Shown here: in pieces, positions 8,267-17,389 of the stretch
Position numbering within the stretch: position 1 is the stretch's first letter
Layout: each line of letters begins with the position of its first letter
Source of the DNA: Arthrobacter sp. Soil782
GTDB lineage: Bacteria > Actinomycetota > Actinomycetes > Actinomycetales > Micrococcaceae
Assembly: GCF_001428435.1 (NCBI RefSeq)
Contig: NZ_LMSO01000012.1
Span: 79,968-143,967 of the forward strand
Direction of reading: 5' to 3'
DNA: 64,000 bases
The notes under the pieces: generated by a model
What the model was told of the DNA's origin: nothing
What the model saw: only the letters and a program-made list of their open reading frames with translations
Databases searched by the model: none
Translations under genes and position numbers: made by a program

Positions 8267-9601
8267 ATGATGAAGTCACGTACCATCACCAAGACCATCG
8301 CCGCAGCAGCGGCGGCAAGCTTCCTGCTCAGCGGATGTGCTGCTGCTGCCGGCGGAGGCGACGACGACTCCCTTACCTTCATGTACCGCGGCGGGCCTGA
8401 TGACAAGAAGGCCTACGAGCAGGCAGTCGCGCAGTTCGAGAAGGACAACGGCGTAGAGGTCGAGATGATCCAGACCACCGCCGACCAATACAGTACCAAG
8501 CTCAAGGCGGCCATTTCCGGCCGGCAGATCCCCGACGTCTTCTACATCAGCCCTGGCGAAGTCCAGGCGTACGTGAAGAACGGCATCATCAAAGACATCA
8601 CTGAGTACGTTGAGGGCTCCGAGAGTATCGACCTGGACAACATTTGGGATTACGGCGTTGACAGCTACCGCTTCGACGGGCAGCTTTCAGGCCAGGGTTC
8701 AATCTACGCACTACCGAAGGATGTGGGCCCCTTTTCCTTCGGGTACAACAAGACCATGTTCGAGGAAGCGGGTATCCCGCTCCCGGATCCGGATAAGCCC
8801 TACACCATGGAAGAGTTCGTCGACGTAGCAAAGCAGCTGACCAAGGACACCGACGGCGACGGCAAGCTGGATCAGTGGGGCACCGGCCTGAACGTGGTCT
8901 GGAACCTGCCGGCGTTTGTCTGGTCCAACGGCGGATCCTGGCTGAATGAGGACCGCACCGAAGTCACCATCGACACTCCGGAATTCGCTGAAGCGCTGCA
9001 GTGGTTCGCTGACCTCCAGAACGTGCACAAGGTGACCCCGTCCGCCGGCGAGGCGCAGACCCTGGACACCTACCAGAGGTGGATGAAGGGCGAGATCGGC
9101 TTCTTCCCGGTCGGTCCCTGGGACCTGGCCACCTACGAGGAACTTCCGTTCGAATACGACCTGATTCCGTACCCCGTCGGTGCAACCGGTGAACCCGCCA
9201 CCTACACCGGAACCCTCGGCATTGCAGTCTCCAACTCCACTGAGCTCCCGGAGGAAGCGGCGAAGCTTGTAACCTATCTCTCCGCCAACGAGGAAGCACA
9301 GCAGACCCTCACCGACGCCGGAGTCCAGATCCCGAACCTCGAGGACATGGCCGAGGAATGGGCGAGCGACGAAACCACCAAGCCCGCCAACAAGGAGGAG
9401 TTCCTTCAGGTGATCCGGGACTACGGCCGCCCGCTCCCGAGCGAGCTCACGTACAACGCCGAGTGGTATGACGAGTTCTTCACCAACATCCAGCCGGTAC
9501 TGGACGGTGAGAAGACTGCGGCTGAATACGTCAAGGAAGCGCAGCCCAAAATGCAGCAGTTCCTGGACTCGGCCAACCAGCAGGCAGGTATCGGCGGCTA
9601 G
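8267..9601 (+). CDS. Sugar ABC transporter substrate-binding lipoprotein
   Basis: This 444-residue extracellular solute-binding protein (family 1) is the sugar-capturing part of the importer. A lipoprotein signal peptide ends in the lipobox LLSGC at about residue 24, so the mature protein is lipid-anchored outside the membrane. The ligand-binding motif [18 protein letters not shown] and a calcium-like loop DTDGDGKLD are visible. GTG 8264, ATG 8267 and ATG 8270 are all possible; 8267 is chosen for seven-base spacing from GGAAGGA (8253-8259). It is the first gene of the operon behind the twin operators and probably binds arabino-oligosaccharides (inference from context). Confidence 0.9.
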   Translation: MMKSRTITKTIAAAAAASFLLSGCAAAAGGGDDDSLTFMYRGGPDDKKAYEQAVAQFEKDNGVEVEMIQTTADQYSTKLKAAISGRQIPDVFYISPGEVQAYVKNGIIKDITEYVEGSESIDLDNIWDYGVDSYRFDGQLSGQGSIYALPKDVGPFSFGYNKTMFEEAGIPLPDPDKPYTMEEFVDVAKQLTKDTDGDGKLDQWGTGLNVVWNLPAFVWSNGGSWLNEDRTEVTIDTPEFAEALQWFADLQNVHKVTPSAGEAQTLDTYQRWMKGEIGFFPVGPWDLATYEELPFEYDLIPYPVGATGEPATYTGTLGIAVSNSTELPEEAAKLVTYLSANEEAQQTLTDAGVQIPNLEDMAEEWASDETTKPANKEEFLQVIRDYGRPLPSELTYNAEWYDEFFTNIQPVLDGEKTAAEYVKEAQPKMQQFLDSANQQAGIGG

Positions 9602-9637
9602 ACCGCTGCAGCACTAACGATGAACTGACCCGATCGG

Positions 9638-9670
9638 GTGCCGCGGCCAAGCGTTGACCGGCCGCGGCAC
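9638..9670 (+). terminator. Stable hairpin after the binding-protein gene
   Basis: A perfect 11-bp GC-rich stem, GTGCCGCGGCC (9638-9648) with its complement at 9660-9670, has an 11-base loop and no T tract. Such hairpins after binding-protein genes commonly protect that part of the mRNA and reduce expression of the permease genes. Confidence 0.55.
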
Positions 9671-9729
9671 TCTCCAGCCAGGCTTCCGCCCGGCCATCCC
9701 CACCCCTCCTGAATCAACGAGGATCTCAG

Positions 9730-10629
9730 ATGTCCACCACCACGCGCCGGTCACGGCTACACCGGCAGGAACATCTGACTGCGCTGGCGTTCGTTGCCCT
9801 GCCGGTTATCGGGTTTCTGCTGTTCACCCTTTACCCGATGCTGTTCTCCATCTACGCCTCATTCACCGACTGGAACGGACTCACCCCTCCGGTGTTCAGC
9901 GGACTGGACAACTACATCACCATGGTCCAGGACCCCTATTTCCTGGAGTCCATGTACAACACGTTCTTCCTGATGCTCGGGATCCCGATCGGGCTGGTCA
10001 TCTCACTGGCCCTGGCGCTCGCCATGAACCGGAAGATGCGCGGCTCCACTTTCTTTCGCACCGTCTACTACGTCCCGGTGATCTCCTCGATCGCCGCAGT
10101 GGCCATCCTGTGGCAGTGGGCGTTCAACGGGGACTTCGGCCTCATCAACCAGGTCCTCGCGCTCGTCGGCATCGACGGACCCAACTGGCTGCAGGACACG
10201 GCAACTGTGAAACCGGCCCTGATCATCATGGCCATCTGGAAGGGCCTGGGCTTCTCGATGCTGCTCTACCTGGCCGCCCTGCAGTCCGTTCCCCGTCACC
10301 TGTATGAGGCCGCGGCCCTCGACGGCGCCGGCGCCTGGAAACAGTTCCGCCACATCACCGTCCCGATGGTCCGCCCGGTCACCTTCTTCCTGGTCGTGAC
10401 GAGCATCATCGCAGGATCCCAGGTGTTCGTCGAAATCAACATCATGACCCCGACGGGCGGTCCGGAGTTCTCCTCCGCCACCATTGTTTGGTACATCTGG
10501 CAGAAGGCTTTCGACAACCTGCAGATGGGCTACGCATCCGCCATGTCGATTGTGCTCGGCCTCATGGTGTTCCTTATTACCTTCATCCAGTTCCGGCTCA
10601 ACCGCCGCAACCAGTTTTCGATTGATTGA
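9730..10629 (+). CDS. Sugar ABC permease, MalF type
   Basis: This 299-residue inner-membrane permease has six predicted helices. The first helix is LTALAFVALPVIGFLLFTLY, followed by SFTDWNGL. The ATPase-contact (EAA) loop reads EAAALDGAGAWKQFRHITVP near residue 200, matching the EAA---G-consensus. It forms the translocation pore with the next gene. No ATPase gene is in the locus, so a shared MsiK-like ATPase encoded elsewhere probably powers it, as is common in actinobacteria. The ATG at 9730 follows GAGGATCTCAG. Confidence 0.9.
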   Translation: MSTTTRRSRLHRQEHLTALAFVALPVIGFLLFTLYPMLFSIYASFTDWNGLTPPVFSGLDNYITMVQDPYFLESMYNTFFLMLGIPIGLVISLALALAMNRKMRGSTFFRTVYYVPVISSIAAVAILWQWAFNGDFGLINQVLALVGIDGPNWLQDTATVKPALIIMAIWKGLGFSMLLYLAALQSVPRHLYEAAALDGAGAWKQFRHITVPMVRPVTFFLVVTSIIAGSQVFVEINIMTPTGGPEFSSATIVWYIWQKAFDNLQMGYASAMSIVLGLMVFLITFIQFRLNRRNQFSID

Positions 10630-10640
10630 GGCAGGTCACC

Positions 10641-11594
10641 ATGTCCTCCCAACGCGTCCTCCCATCCCCTCCGCCGCTCAAGCCCGAGCAGGAGTCCCCG
10701 GACCACACATCATCCCGCGCAACTTCACACACCAAGGCGCGCACCAGGTTGTCCATCGCGGAGCGAAAGCACCGAGTGGGAAACGCCATCGTGACGATCG
10801 TGCTCTCGCTCGGCGCCGTCGTCATGGTTGCTCCGCTGCTGTGGACATTCTCGACGTCGCTGAAAACCCGTGAGGGCGTCTTCGCCCTTCCGCCGCAGTG
10901 GATTCCTGATCCCTTTGTCTGGGAGAACTACCTTCGGATCTGGTCTGCCGGACCGCTGCTCACCGGTATCCAGAACAGTCTCATTGTGGCGGGCACGGTC
11001 ACGATCGTCGGGACGCTCTTTTCCGCGCTGGCATCCTTTGCCTTTGCGAAGATGCGGATGCCGTTCAAGAACGTCCTGTTCCTGAGCCTGCTCGCAGCAC
11101 TCATGGTGCCCTTTCCCACGCTGATGATCCCGCAGTTCACCATGTTCGCCTCGATCGGCTGGGTGGACACCCTGCTTCCGCTGATCGTGCCGTTCATCTT
11201 CGGCAACATCATCATGATCTTTTTCCTGCGCCAGTACCTGAACTCCGTCCCGGATTCGATCATCGAGGCAGCGAGGATCGACGGCGCCTCCTACCTGCAG
11301 ATCTTCTTCAAACTGATCTTCCCAATCATCAAACCCGCGATCGCCGCGCAGTTCATCCTGTGGTTCATGGCCGTCTGGAACGACTACCTTGCGCCCATCA
11401 TCTACCTGAACTCGCCCGAGGTGCAGACGCTGCAGCTGGTCATCGCGAACTTCAACGCCCAGTACGCCATCCAGACCGACTACCCGCTCATCATGGCGGC
11501 TTCCTTCGTTGCTCTGCTCCCCGTGCTGATTGTCTTCATCGTGTTCCAGCGCCAGATCATCGAGTCCATCGCACTCACCGGTTCGAAGGGCTGA
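10641..11594 (+). CDS. Sugar ABC permease, MalG type
   Basis: This 317-residue permease is the second half of the pore. A polar, proline-rich cytosolic N-terminus of about 50 residues precedes the first helix (VTIVLSLGAVVMVAPLLWTF). The EAA loop reads EAARIDGASYLQIFFKLIFP. The motif TSLKTREGVFALPPQWIP after helix 1 is family-typical. A TTG at 10626 is in frame, but the ATG at 10641 has GAGG eight bases upstream. The spacing to the previous gene is 11 bases and to the next is three, so it is operonic. Confidence 0.9.
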   Translation: MSSQRVLPSPPPLKPEQESPDHTSSRATSHTKARTRLSIAERKHRVGNAIVTIVLSLGAVVMVAPLLWTFSTSLKTREGVFALPPQWIPDPFVWENYLRIWSAGPLLTGIQNSLIVAGTVTIVGTLFSALASFAFAKMRMPFKNVLFLSLLAALMVPFPTLMIPQFTMFASIGWVDTLLPLIVPFIFGNIIMIFFLRQYLNSVPDSIIEAARIDGASYLQIFFKLIFPIIKPAIAAQFILWFMAVWNDYLAPIIYLNSPEVQTLQLVIANFNAQYAIQTDYPLIMAASFVALLPVLIVFIVFQRQIIESIALTGSKG

Positions 11595-11597
11595 GAC

Positions 11598-12926
11598 ATG
11601 ACACTCCTGGAAAAGCTGCAGCCCGCACTGACCACAGGCCCGGAAACCTGGGGCGCCCGCCACGCACACGACCCCACCGTGGTGAGGGACGACGACGGCA
11701 CCTACTACCTGTTCTCGACCGACGCGGTTGCCAACTCAGCGAACATTCCCGCGGGAGTGCATGTGCGCTCCTCACCGGATCTCCTGGAGTGGACGTACCG
11801 CGGCACGGCGCTGGACGGTGTGCCTGAACCCGCCTTCGAGTGGAGCGGCGCGAAGGGCCTGTGGGCGCCGGAGGTTGTCCGCTGGCCGTCTGCTGCGGGG
11901 GAGAACCGGTGGCATATGTACTACTCGGCCTCCACCTTTGGTTCCAGCACGTCGGCCATCGGCCTTGCCGTCGCGGACAAGCTCACCGGGCCGTGGGAAG
12001 ACCGCGGCCTGGTGGTCCGGACACTCGCCGGCAGGGATTCGCAGAACGCGATCGATGCCGCCGTCACCTTCGACCGGAATGGCGACCCGTGGCTCACCTA
12101 CGGTTCCTTCTTCTCCGGCATCCATACGCTGCGCCTGAACCCGGAAACGGGTATGGCTCAGAGTCCTGAAGACCTGGGAACCTGCATTGCCCGCAGAAGT
12201 CCGGACGTCGACCGCGCCATCGAGGGAGCCTTCATCCAGTACCGCGCGGAGGATGACCGCTACGTCCTCTTCGTCTCCTACGATTCGCTGTTCAATACCT
12301 ACAACGTCCGTGTTGCGGTGGCCGAAGAGATCACCGGGCCCTACCGCGATGTGAACGGCGCCGACATGACGGACGTCGACACCGCTCCCCACGCTGTAGG
12401 CACGAAGGTTCTGGGCAGCTACCGGTTCGACGGCGACACCTCCTGGCTGGCGCCCGGACACAACTCAATCCTCACCGTTCCCACCGGTGAGAGCGGTGTG
12501 GAGGAACAGTTCATGGTGCACCACGTTCGTTTCGCCGAAGATGCCACTCAACACATTGTCCAGCTTCGCCGGGTCTTCACCACGGCGAAGGGCTGGCCCG
12601 TGGTCTCGCCCCAGCCCTACGCCGGGCCGGAACGCGAAACCCTGGCGTCTGCCGCAGGAATCACCGGCATCTGGCGAGTGGTGCGGTTCGCGCCGGGATC
12701 TCCCGAGCCGGTCGAAGCCCAGCCTATGACCGTGCACGACGACGGCGCCGTCACCTCCGCCGGTGAACCCTGCAGGGCGAGCCTCACCCTCTCCGGAGAC
12801 GGGGTCGACGCACACCTGGATGCAGTTGTCTTCGGATCGTGGGACTTCTCGCGGAACAGGTCCGCGCTGTCCTTCAGCGGAATCGACGAGCACGGTGTTG
12901 TCTACTCCGGAACCCAGGGAGCCTGA
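11598..12926 (+). CDS. Cytosolic GH43 arabinanase/arabinofuranosidase
   Basis: This 442-residue protein has no signal peptide and should act on oligosaccharides brought in by the importer. The GH43 catalytic triad is visible: Asp in AHDPTVV (about residue 30), Asp in NAIDAAV (about 153) and Glu in AIEGAFIQY (about 211). The C-terminal 90 residues, from about 345, form a beta-rich accessory domain found in arabinan-active GH43 proteins. The start at 11598 is three bases after the permease stop, so it is coupled to it. Endo- versus exo-activity is not decided by sequence. Confidence 0.87.
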   Translation: MTLLEKLQPALTTGPETWGARHAHDPTVVRDDDGTYYLFSTDAVANSANIPAGVHVRSSPDLLEWTYRGTALDGVPEPAFEWSGAKGLWAPEVVRWPSAAGENRWHMYYSASTFGSSTSAIGLAVADKLTGPWEDRGLVVRTLAGRDSQNAIDAAVTFDRNGDPWLTYGSFFSGIHTLRLNPETGMAQSPEDLGTCIARRSPDVDRAIEGAFIQYRAEDDRYVLFVSYDSLFNTYNVRVAVAEEITGPYRDVNGADMTDVDTAPHAVGTKVLGSYRFDGDTSWLAPGHNSILTVPTGESGVEEQFMVHHVRFAEDATQHIVQLRRVFTTAKGWPVVSPQPYAGPERETLASAAGITGIWRVVRFAPGSPEPVEAQPMTVHDDGAVTSAGEPCRASLTLSGDGVDAHLDAVVFGSWDFSRNRSALSFSGIDEHGVVYSGTQGA

Positions 12927-12928
12927 TC

Positions 12929-13645
12929 ATGCGCAACGACAACCTGCATACCGACACCCCGGGCTGGGCGGGACGCCTGATGGACTGGCTCCGGTTTGTC
13001 CTCCAGCTGGTTCTCCTGAACCTTCTCTTCCTGACAGGCGCACTGGCTGGGCTGGGGATCCTCGGGATCTTTCCCAGCGCTGTCGCCACCACTGCGCTTC
13101 TGGCACGCCTCCGCGCTGGAGATCCCGGGGACCGGCTGATCAGCGACTTCGTCACCGCCTACCGTGCGCAGTTCCTTCACGCCAATAAGGTCGGCAGTCT
13201 GTTCGCGCTCGCCGGCCTGCTGGCCGTCCTCAACGCAGCAACCCTCGCTCAAGCGGAGGGAGGCATGCAGGTAGTGCTCAGCGCACTGGCCGTCGTCGTG
13301 TCCGGAGCGCTGGCAGTGTCAGCGGGTGCCGCCGTCGTAATGTGTTCCCGCTACCGGGATACGGTGCGGCGGACCTGGCGCTCCGCGCTGGTGCTTCCGC
13401 TGGCCTCGCCCGTGATGACGCTGAGCTGGCTGGTGACGATGGCCGGCGTCGCCGTTCTGTTCACCGGCGTCAGCGCACTGCTGCCGCTGGTGGGGGCATC
13501 GCTCCCGCTGTTGGTTTCCGGGCTGCTCATCGGGCATCGCCTTGACACTCTTGCCGGATACAAGGCCGAGAACAAGACCCAGAACGACGACGGCGCCCCC
13601 GCACGCCGCCTGCATCCCGGGAGGCAGCACTACCTCACCGCCTGA
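12929..13645 (+). CDS. DUF624 (YesL-like) membrane protein
   Basis: This 238-residue protein has about five membrane helices and the DUF624 signature region (LNLLFLTGALAGLGILGIFP and ATTALLARL). DUF624/YesL proteins are often encoded next to sugar ABC importers and polysaccharide-degrading enzymes, exactly as here, but their molecular function is not established. The start ATG at 12929 is two bases after the GH43 stop, so it belongs to the same operon. The C-terminal 30 residues are polar and lie outside the membrane. Confidence 0.8.
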   Translation: MRNDNLHTDTPGWAGRLMDWLRFVLQLVLLNLLFLTGALAGLGILGIFPSAVATTALLARLRAGDPGDRLISDFVTAYRAQFLHANKVGSLFALAGLLAVLNAATLAQAEGGMQVVLSALAVVVSGALAVSAGAAVVMCSRYRDTVRRTWRSALVLPLASPVMTLSWLVTMAGVAVLFTGVSALLPLVGASLPLLVSGLLIGHRLDTLAGYKAENKTQNDDGAPARRLHPGRQHYLTA

Positions 13646-13698
13646 CTTCGAGCTTGAACACAGACGCACAGACCACCCGATAGAAAAGGATCTTATCC

Positions 13699-15267
13699 GT
13701 GACCACCACCACCACGCCCGATTCGACGGCGGCCACGACATCCGCGGCAAGCGGCGAGCTTCCCGTGGAAGCGCCGACCACCATCCGCATTGACCGTTCC
13801 GCCGTAGTCGCGCCCGTCAGCCCAAGAATCTTCGGCTCCTTCGTTGAGCACCTCGGCCGCTGCGTGTATGACGGCATCTACGAACCCGGTCACCCGACCG
13901 CCAACGAGGACGGCTTCCGCATGGACGTCGTCGAGCTTGTCCGCGAACTCGGCTCCACGACCATCCGCTATCCCGGCGGCAACTTCGTCTCCGGCTACCG
14001 CTGGGAAGACGGCGTAGGCCCCCGCGACCAGCGCCCCGTCCGCCGCGACCTCGCCTGGCATTCCATCGAGACCAACCAGGTAGGCCTCGAGGAGTTCGCG
14101 CGCTGGTGCAAGCTGACCGGCTCCGAGCTGATGATGGCCGTCAACCTTGGCACCCGCGGCATCGAAGCGGCGCTCGACCTCCTCGAATACGCCAACCATC
14201 CCTCCGGCACAGCGCTGAGTGACCAGCGCATCGCCAACGGCGCCAAGGAACCCTATGACATCCGCATGTGGTGCCTGGGCAATGAGATGGACGGGCCCTG
14301 GCAGATCGGGCACATGTCCGCCGAGGACTACGGGAAGATCGCCGCCCGCACTGCGTCCGCCATGAAGACGGCGGACAAGGACCTCGAGCTGGTGGTGTGC
14401 GGTTCCTCCGGTTCCTCGATGCCGACCTTCGGTGAGTGGGAGCGCGTGGTCCTCGAGCAGAGCTATGACTATGTGGACTACATTTCCTGCCACGCGTACT
14501 ACCAGGAGCGCAACGGGGACCTCGGTTCCTACCTCGCCTCCTCGCTGGACATGCAGTACTTCATTGAGACTGTGGTGGCCACGGCGGACCACGTCAAACA
14601 CAAGCTCAAGAGCAAGAAGACCATCAAGCTCTCCTTCGACGAGTGGAACATCTGGTACCTCGAGGAGCACCAGGCATCCGATGAGGTCAACGATGAATGG
14701 CGCGTAGCCCCGCGCCAGCTCGAAGACACGTACTCCGTCGCTGACGCAGTAGTCTTCGGCAACCTGCTGATCACGCTGCTGAAGAACCATGATCGGGTGG
14801 CGTCGGCGTCGCTTGCCCAGCTGGTCAACGTCATTGCACCGATCATGACCGAGCCCGGCGGCGACACCTGGCGCCAGACCACCTTCTTCCCCTTCTCCGT
14901 CACCTCGCGGCTGGCGAAGGGTGAGGTGCTGCGTCCGCAGATCGACGCCGGCACGTACTCCACGAAGGTCTACGGCGACGCGCCGCTGGTCGATGCCGTG
15001 GCCACGGTCGACGGCGGGAAGTCGGCGCTGTTCCTCGTCAACCGCAGCCAGACCGAGACCATTGACGTGTCGGTCGACGTGAAGGATCTCGGCGCCGAAG
15101 TCATCACTGAGGCGCTCACCCTGCATGATGAGGACGTCTACGCCAAGAACACGCGTGAGGACCAGTTCCGGGTGGGCCTGAAGCAGCTGTCCGGCGCAGT
15201 GCTCGACGACGGTGTCCTCACCGTCTCGCTGCCTCCGGTTTCCTGGTCAGCGATCGCCCTCGGCTAG
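13699..15267 (+). CDS. abfA: Alpha-L-arabinofuranosidase, GH51
   Basis: This 522-residue cytosolic enzyme releases terminal arabinofuranose from arabino-oligosaccharides. It has the GH51 (beta/alpha)8 barrel with acid/base Glu in WCLGNEMDGPWQ (about residue 194) and nucleophile Glu in LSFDEWNIWY (about 314), followed by a beta-sandwich C-terminal domain. RIFGSFVEHLGRCVYDGIYE near the N-terminus is diagnostic. The start is GTG at 13699, eight bases after AAAGGA (13685-13690). The last base of its stop overlaps the GTG of the next gene, so the two are translationally coupled. Confidence 0.95.
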   Translation: MTTTTTPDSTAATTSAASGELPVEAPTTIRIDRSAVVAPVSPRIFGSFVEHLGRCVYDGIYEPGHPTANEDGFRMDVVELVRELGSTTIRYPGGNFVSGYRWEDGVGPRDQRPVRRDLAWHSIETNQVGLEEFARWCKLTGSELMMAVNLGTRGIEAALDLLEYANHPSGTALSDQRIANGAKEPYDIRMWCLGNEMDGPWQIGHMSAEDYGKIAARTASAMKTADKDLELVVCGSSGSSMPTFGEWERVVLEQSYDYVDYISCHAYYQERNGDLGSYLASSLDMQYFIETVVATADHVKHKLKSKKTIKLSFDEWNIWYLEEHQASDEVNDEWRVAPRQLEDTYSVADAVVFGNLLITLLKNHDRVASASLAQLVNVIAPIMTEPGGDTWRQTTFFPFSVTSRLAKGEVLRPQIDAGTYSTKVYGDAPLVDAVATVDGGKSALFLVNRSQTETIDVSVDVKDLGAEVITEALTLHDEDVYAKNTREDQFRVGLKQLSGAVLDDGVLTVSLPPVSWSAIALG

Positions 15268-16277
15268 TGAAACGACGCGCAGCGGCCTGGTCCGCCACCC
15301 TTGCACTCACTATTGGGGTGGCGGGCTGTGCCGCGCCGGCGTCCTCGCCGTCCTCGTCGGGGGAGTGGGAGCTGAGCGGGGACTATTTCACGCACGATCC
15401 CGCTTTGGTAGCCGGTCCCTCACACGACGGGGATGACTGGTTCGTCTACTCCACCGGCGACGGGCAGGTGGCCGACGGCAATATCCAGGTCCGCCGCTCG
15501 GACGACGGCGTGCACTGGGAATACGCAGGCGAGGTGTGGCAGGAGAAGCCGGAGTGGCTCACCGAGGCGGTCCCCGGCGTCGACAATTTGTGGGCACCGG
15601 AGCTCTACGAGCACAACGGCACCTGGTACCTCTACTACTCCGCGTCCACGTTCGGTAGCAATAACTCGGTGATCGGGCTGGCGACGAATACCACCCTCGA
15701 TCCGGAGGACCCCGCCTATAAGTGGGTCGACCAGGGCGAGGTCATTGCGTCGGCGGGAAAGAATTTCAACGCCATCGACCCCGGCATTGCGGAGGATGCG
15801 GACGGCACGCCGTGGATGAGCTTCGGCTCCTTCTGGGGAGGCCTGCAGCTTGTGGAGCTCGAGTGGCCGTCGGGGTTCCTCGCCGATCCGGCCGTCGAGC
15901 CGGTCACTATCGCGGACCGGGGGACACCGCCGAATGCCATTGAGGCGCCGTACCTGATTGAGCGCGACGGCTACTACTACTTGTTCGTCTCTAAGGACTT
16001 CTGCTGCAAAGGCCTTGAGAGTACCTACAACATGGCGGTCGGGCGGTCCACGGAGATCAAGGGGCCCTACGTGGACCGCGACGGTGTGTCCATGCTCGAC
16101 GACGGCGGGACTCCCTTGCTGGCCAGTGACGGGCCGCGTGTGGGTCCGGGCGGCCAATCCGTTTCCGGTGACCTGCTCGCCTTTCACTACTACGACGAAG
16201 CACTCGACGGCGCGTTCCGGCTCGGCCTGGTTCCCTTGACCTGGGAGGACGGCTGGCCTACAGCGCGCTGGGAATAG
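15267..16277 (+). CDS. GH43 arabinanase, secreted lipoprotein
   Basis: This 336-residue protein begins with a lipoprotein signal (KRRAAAWSATLALTIGVAGC), with lipid attachment at Cys21, so it is displayed on the outer membrane face. The GH43 residues are Asp in THDPALV, Asp in FNAIDPGI and Glu in AIEAPYLI. It is a single-domain paralogue of the arabinanase at 6323 and shares NTTLDPEDP and a paired-cysteine stretch (FCCKGLESTYNMAVGRS). The GTG start overlaps the GH51 stop by one base. It is the last gene of the arabinan operon. Confidence 0.87.
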   Translation: MKRRAAAWSATLALTIGVAGCAAPASSPSSSGEWELSGDYFTHDPALVAGPSHDGDDWFVYSTGDGQVADGNIQVRRSDDGVHWEYAGEVWQEKPEWLTEAVPGVDNLWAPELYEHNGTWYLYYSASTFGSNNSVIGLATNTTLDPEDPAYKWVDQGEVIASAGKNFNAIDPGIAEDADGTPWMSFGSFWGGLQLVELEWPSGFLADPAVEPVTIADRGTPPNAIEAPYLIERDGYYYLFVSKDFCCKGLESTYNMAVGRSTEIKGPYVDRDGVSMLDDGGTPLLASDGPRVGPGGQSVSGDLLAFHYYDEALDGAFRLGLVPLTWEDGWPTARWE

Positions 16278-16313
16278 GTGGCACCGGCTGCGCCGAGGTG
16301 AGACGCTGAAGCA

Positions 16314-16517
16314 ATGTCATACAGCAAGGGAACCAAGGTCAGCTGGAACACGTCGCAGGGCAAGACGCACGGCACGGTCGTGGAGAAAAAGGACAAGGAG
16401 TTCACGTTCGACGGTCAGAAGTTCAACGCCTCCAAGGACGAGCCGTACTACATCGTCGAGAGCGAGAAGTCGGGCAAGCAGGCCGCCCACAAGGAAAGCG
16501 CGCTCGACAAACAGTAG
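16314..16517 (+). CDS. DUF2945 (hypervirulence-associated, Tudor-like) small protein
   Basis: This 67-residue hydrophilic protein has the full DUF2945 pattern: KGTKVSWNTSQGKTHGTVVE, then FTFDGQKFNASKDEPYYIV and a lysine/alanine-rich tail. Members are small SH3/Tudor-like barrels common in actinobacteria and proteobacteria, and their function is unknown. It starts at ATG 16314. It is a stand-alone gene 36 bases after the arabinanase and is probably independent of it in function. Confidence 0.85.
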   Translation: MSYSKGTKVSWNTSQGKTHGTVVEKKDKEFTFDGQKFNASKDEPYYIVESEKSGKQAAHKESALDKQ

Positions 16518-16590
16518 TGGGAATGTTTCCGGCTGTTCGCTGGTTCAACTAGATGCAAATGCATGAAGCGCAGCGAAGGAGAACCGGCAC

Positions 16591-17217
16591 ATGGAAACAC
16601 GCCGAGTAGTAGTGGTGTCAGGCGGCATGGGAACGCCATCGTCAAGCCGGATGCTGGCGGATCAGCTCGGAGAGGCAGCCCGTCGCGAGCTCGAGCGCGT
16701 CGACGTGCACACCGACATCACCACCATCGAACTGCGCGAACTGGCCGTGGACATCGCGAACAACATGGTCACCGGCTTCGCTCCGCCTGCGCTCGCAGAC
16801 GCGCTGAAGTCTGTGGCGGATGCTGATGCGCTCATTGTTGTCAGCCCGGTCTTCTCCGGCTCCTACAGCGGCCTGCTGAAATCGTTCTTCGATGTCCTCG
16901 ACAACACCGCACTGGACTCGATGCCCGTCCTTATCGCCGCAACCGGTGGCAGCGTCCGGCACTCACTCATGCTTGACCACGCCATGCGCCCGCTCTTCAC
17001 GTATCTCCGGGCCCGCGTTGTCTCGACCGGGGTCTACGCCGGTCCCGAGGACTGGGGAACCGGATCTGACGGCGCACCGGCACTGGATCAGCGCGTCACC
17101 CGCGCGGCCGGCGAACTCGCGGGCATGATTGCGGGAACGACGACGGCGCGTCGCCCCAACAGCGCGCAGGCCTCCCTTCCGTTCGAGCAGCTCCTGGCGC
17201 AGGTGCAGGGCCGCTAG
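16591..17217 (+). CDS. NADPH-dependent FMN reductase (CE1759 type)
   Basis: This 208-residue flavodoxin-like protein should reduce FMN with NAD(P)H. The phosphate-binding loop SGGMGTPSSSRMLADQL lies at the N-terminus, and VVSPVFSGSYSGLLKSFFDV in the middle is the FMN-binding region. In actinobacteria this subfamily usually supplies reduced flavin to a luciferase-like monooxygenase, but none lies beside it here. The ATG at 16591 follows AAGGAGAACCGGCAC. Two tandem hairpins follow the stop. Confidence 0.85.
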   Translation: METRRVVVVSGGMGTPSSSRMLADQLGEAARRELERVDVHTDITTIELRELAVDIANNMVTGFAPPALADALKSVADADALIVVSPVFSGSYSGLLKSFFDVLDNTALDSMPVLIAATGGSVRHSLMLDHAMRPLFTYLRARVVSTGVYAGPEDWGTGSDGAPALDQRVTRAAGELAGMIAGTTTARRPNSAQASLPFEQLLAQVQGR

Positions 17218-17251
17218 TTCCTAACCCGCGCTGCTGATCCTCCTGCCGCCC

Positions 17252-17321
17252 TTCCCGCTGAACATGCGGGTTCGGTGGGAACGGGCGTCTTCTTCCCACT
17301 GAACGCGCCGGTTCAGTGGGA
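17252..17321. terminator. Two tandem, nearly identical hairpins
   Basis: The first hairpin pairs TTCCCGCTGAAC (17252-17263) with GTTCGGTGGGAA (17270-17281), using two G-T wobbles. The second pairs TCCCACTGAAC (17294-17304) with GTTCAGTGGGA (17311-17321) perfectly. Both have six-base loops. The base changes between copies keep pairing, so the structure matters. They probably end the FMN reductase transcript, although there is no T tract. Confidence 0.6.
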
Positions 17322-17389
17322 TAGTCGGAGCCCGGGTTTCACATCCGGCGGGGCTGCATCAGCAGGCGTAACCGTGTTTTGCTGGACCC

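Noticed and set aside
13693..15126. Antisense frame across the GH51 gene
   Set aside because: It is a shadow of the strongly biased GH51 coding sequence and has no motifs.
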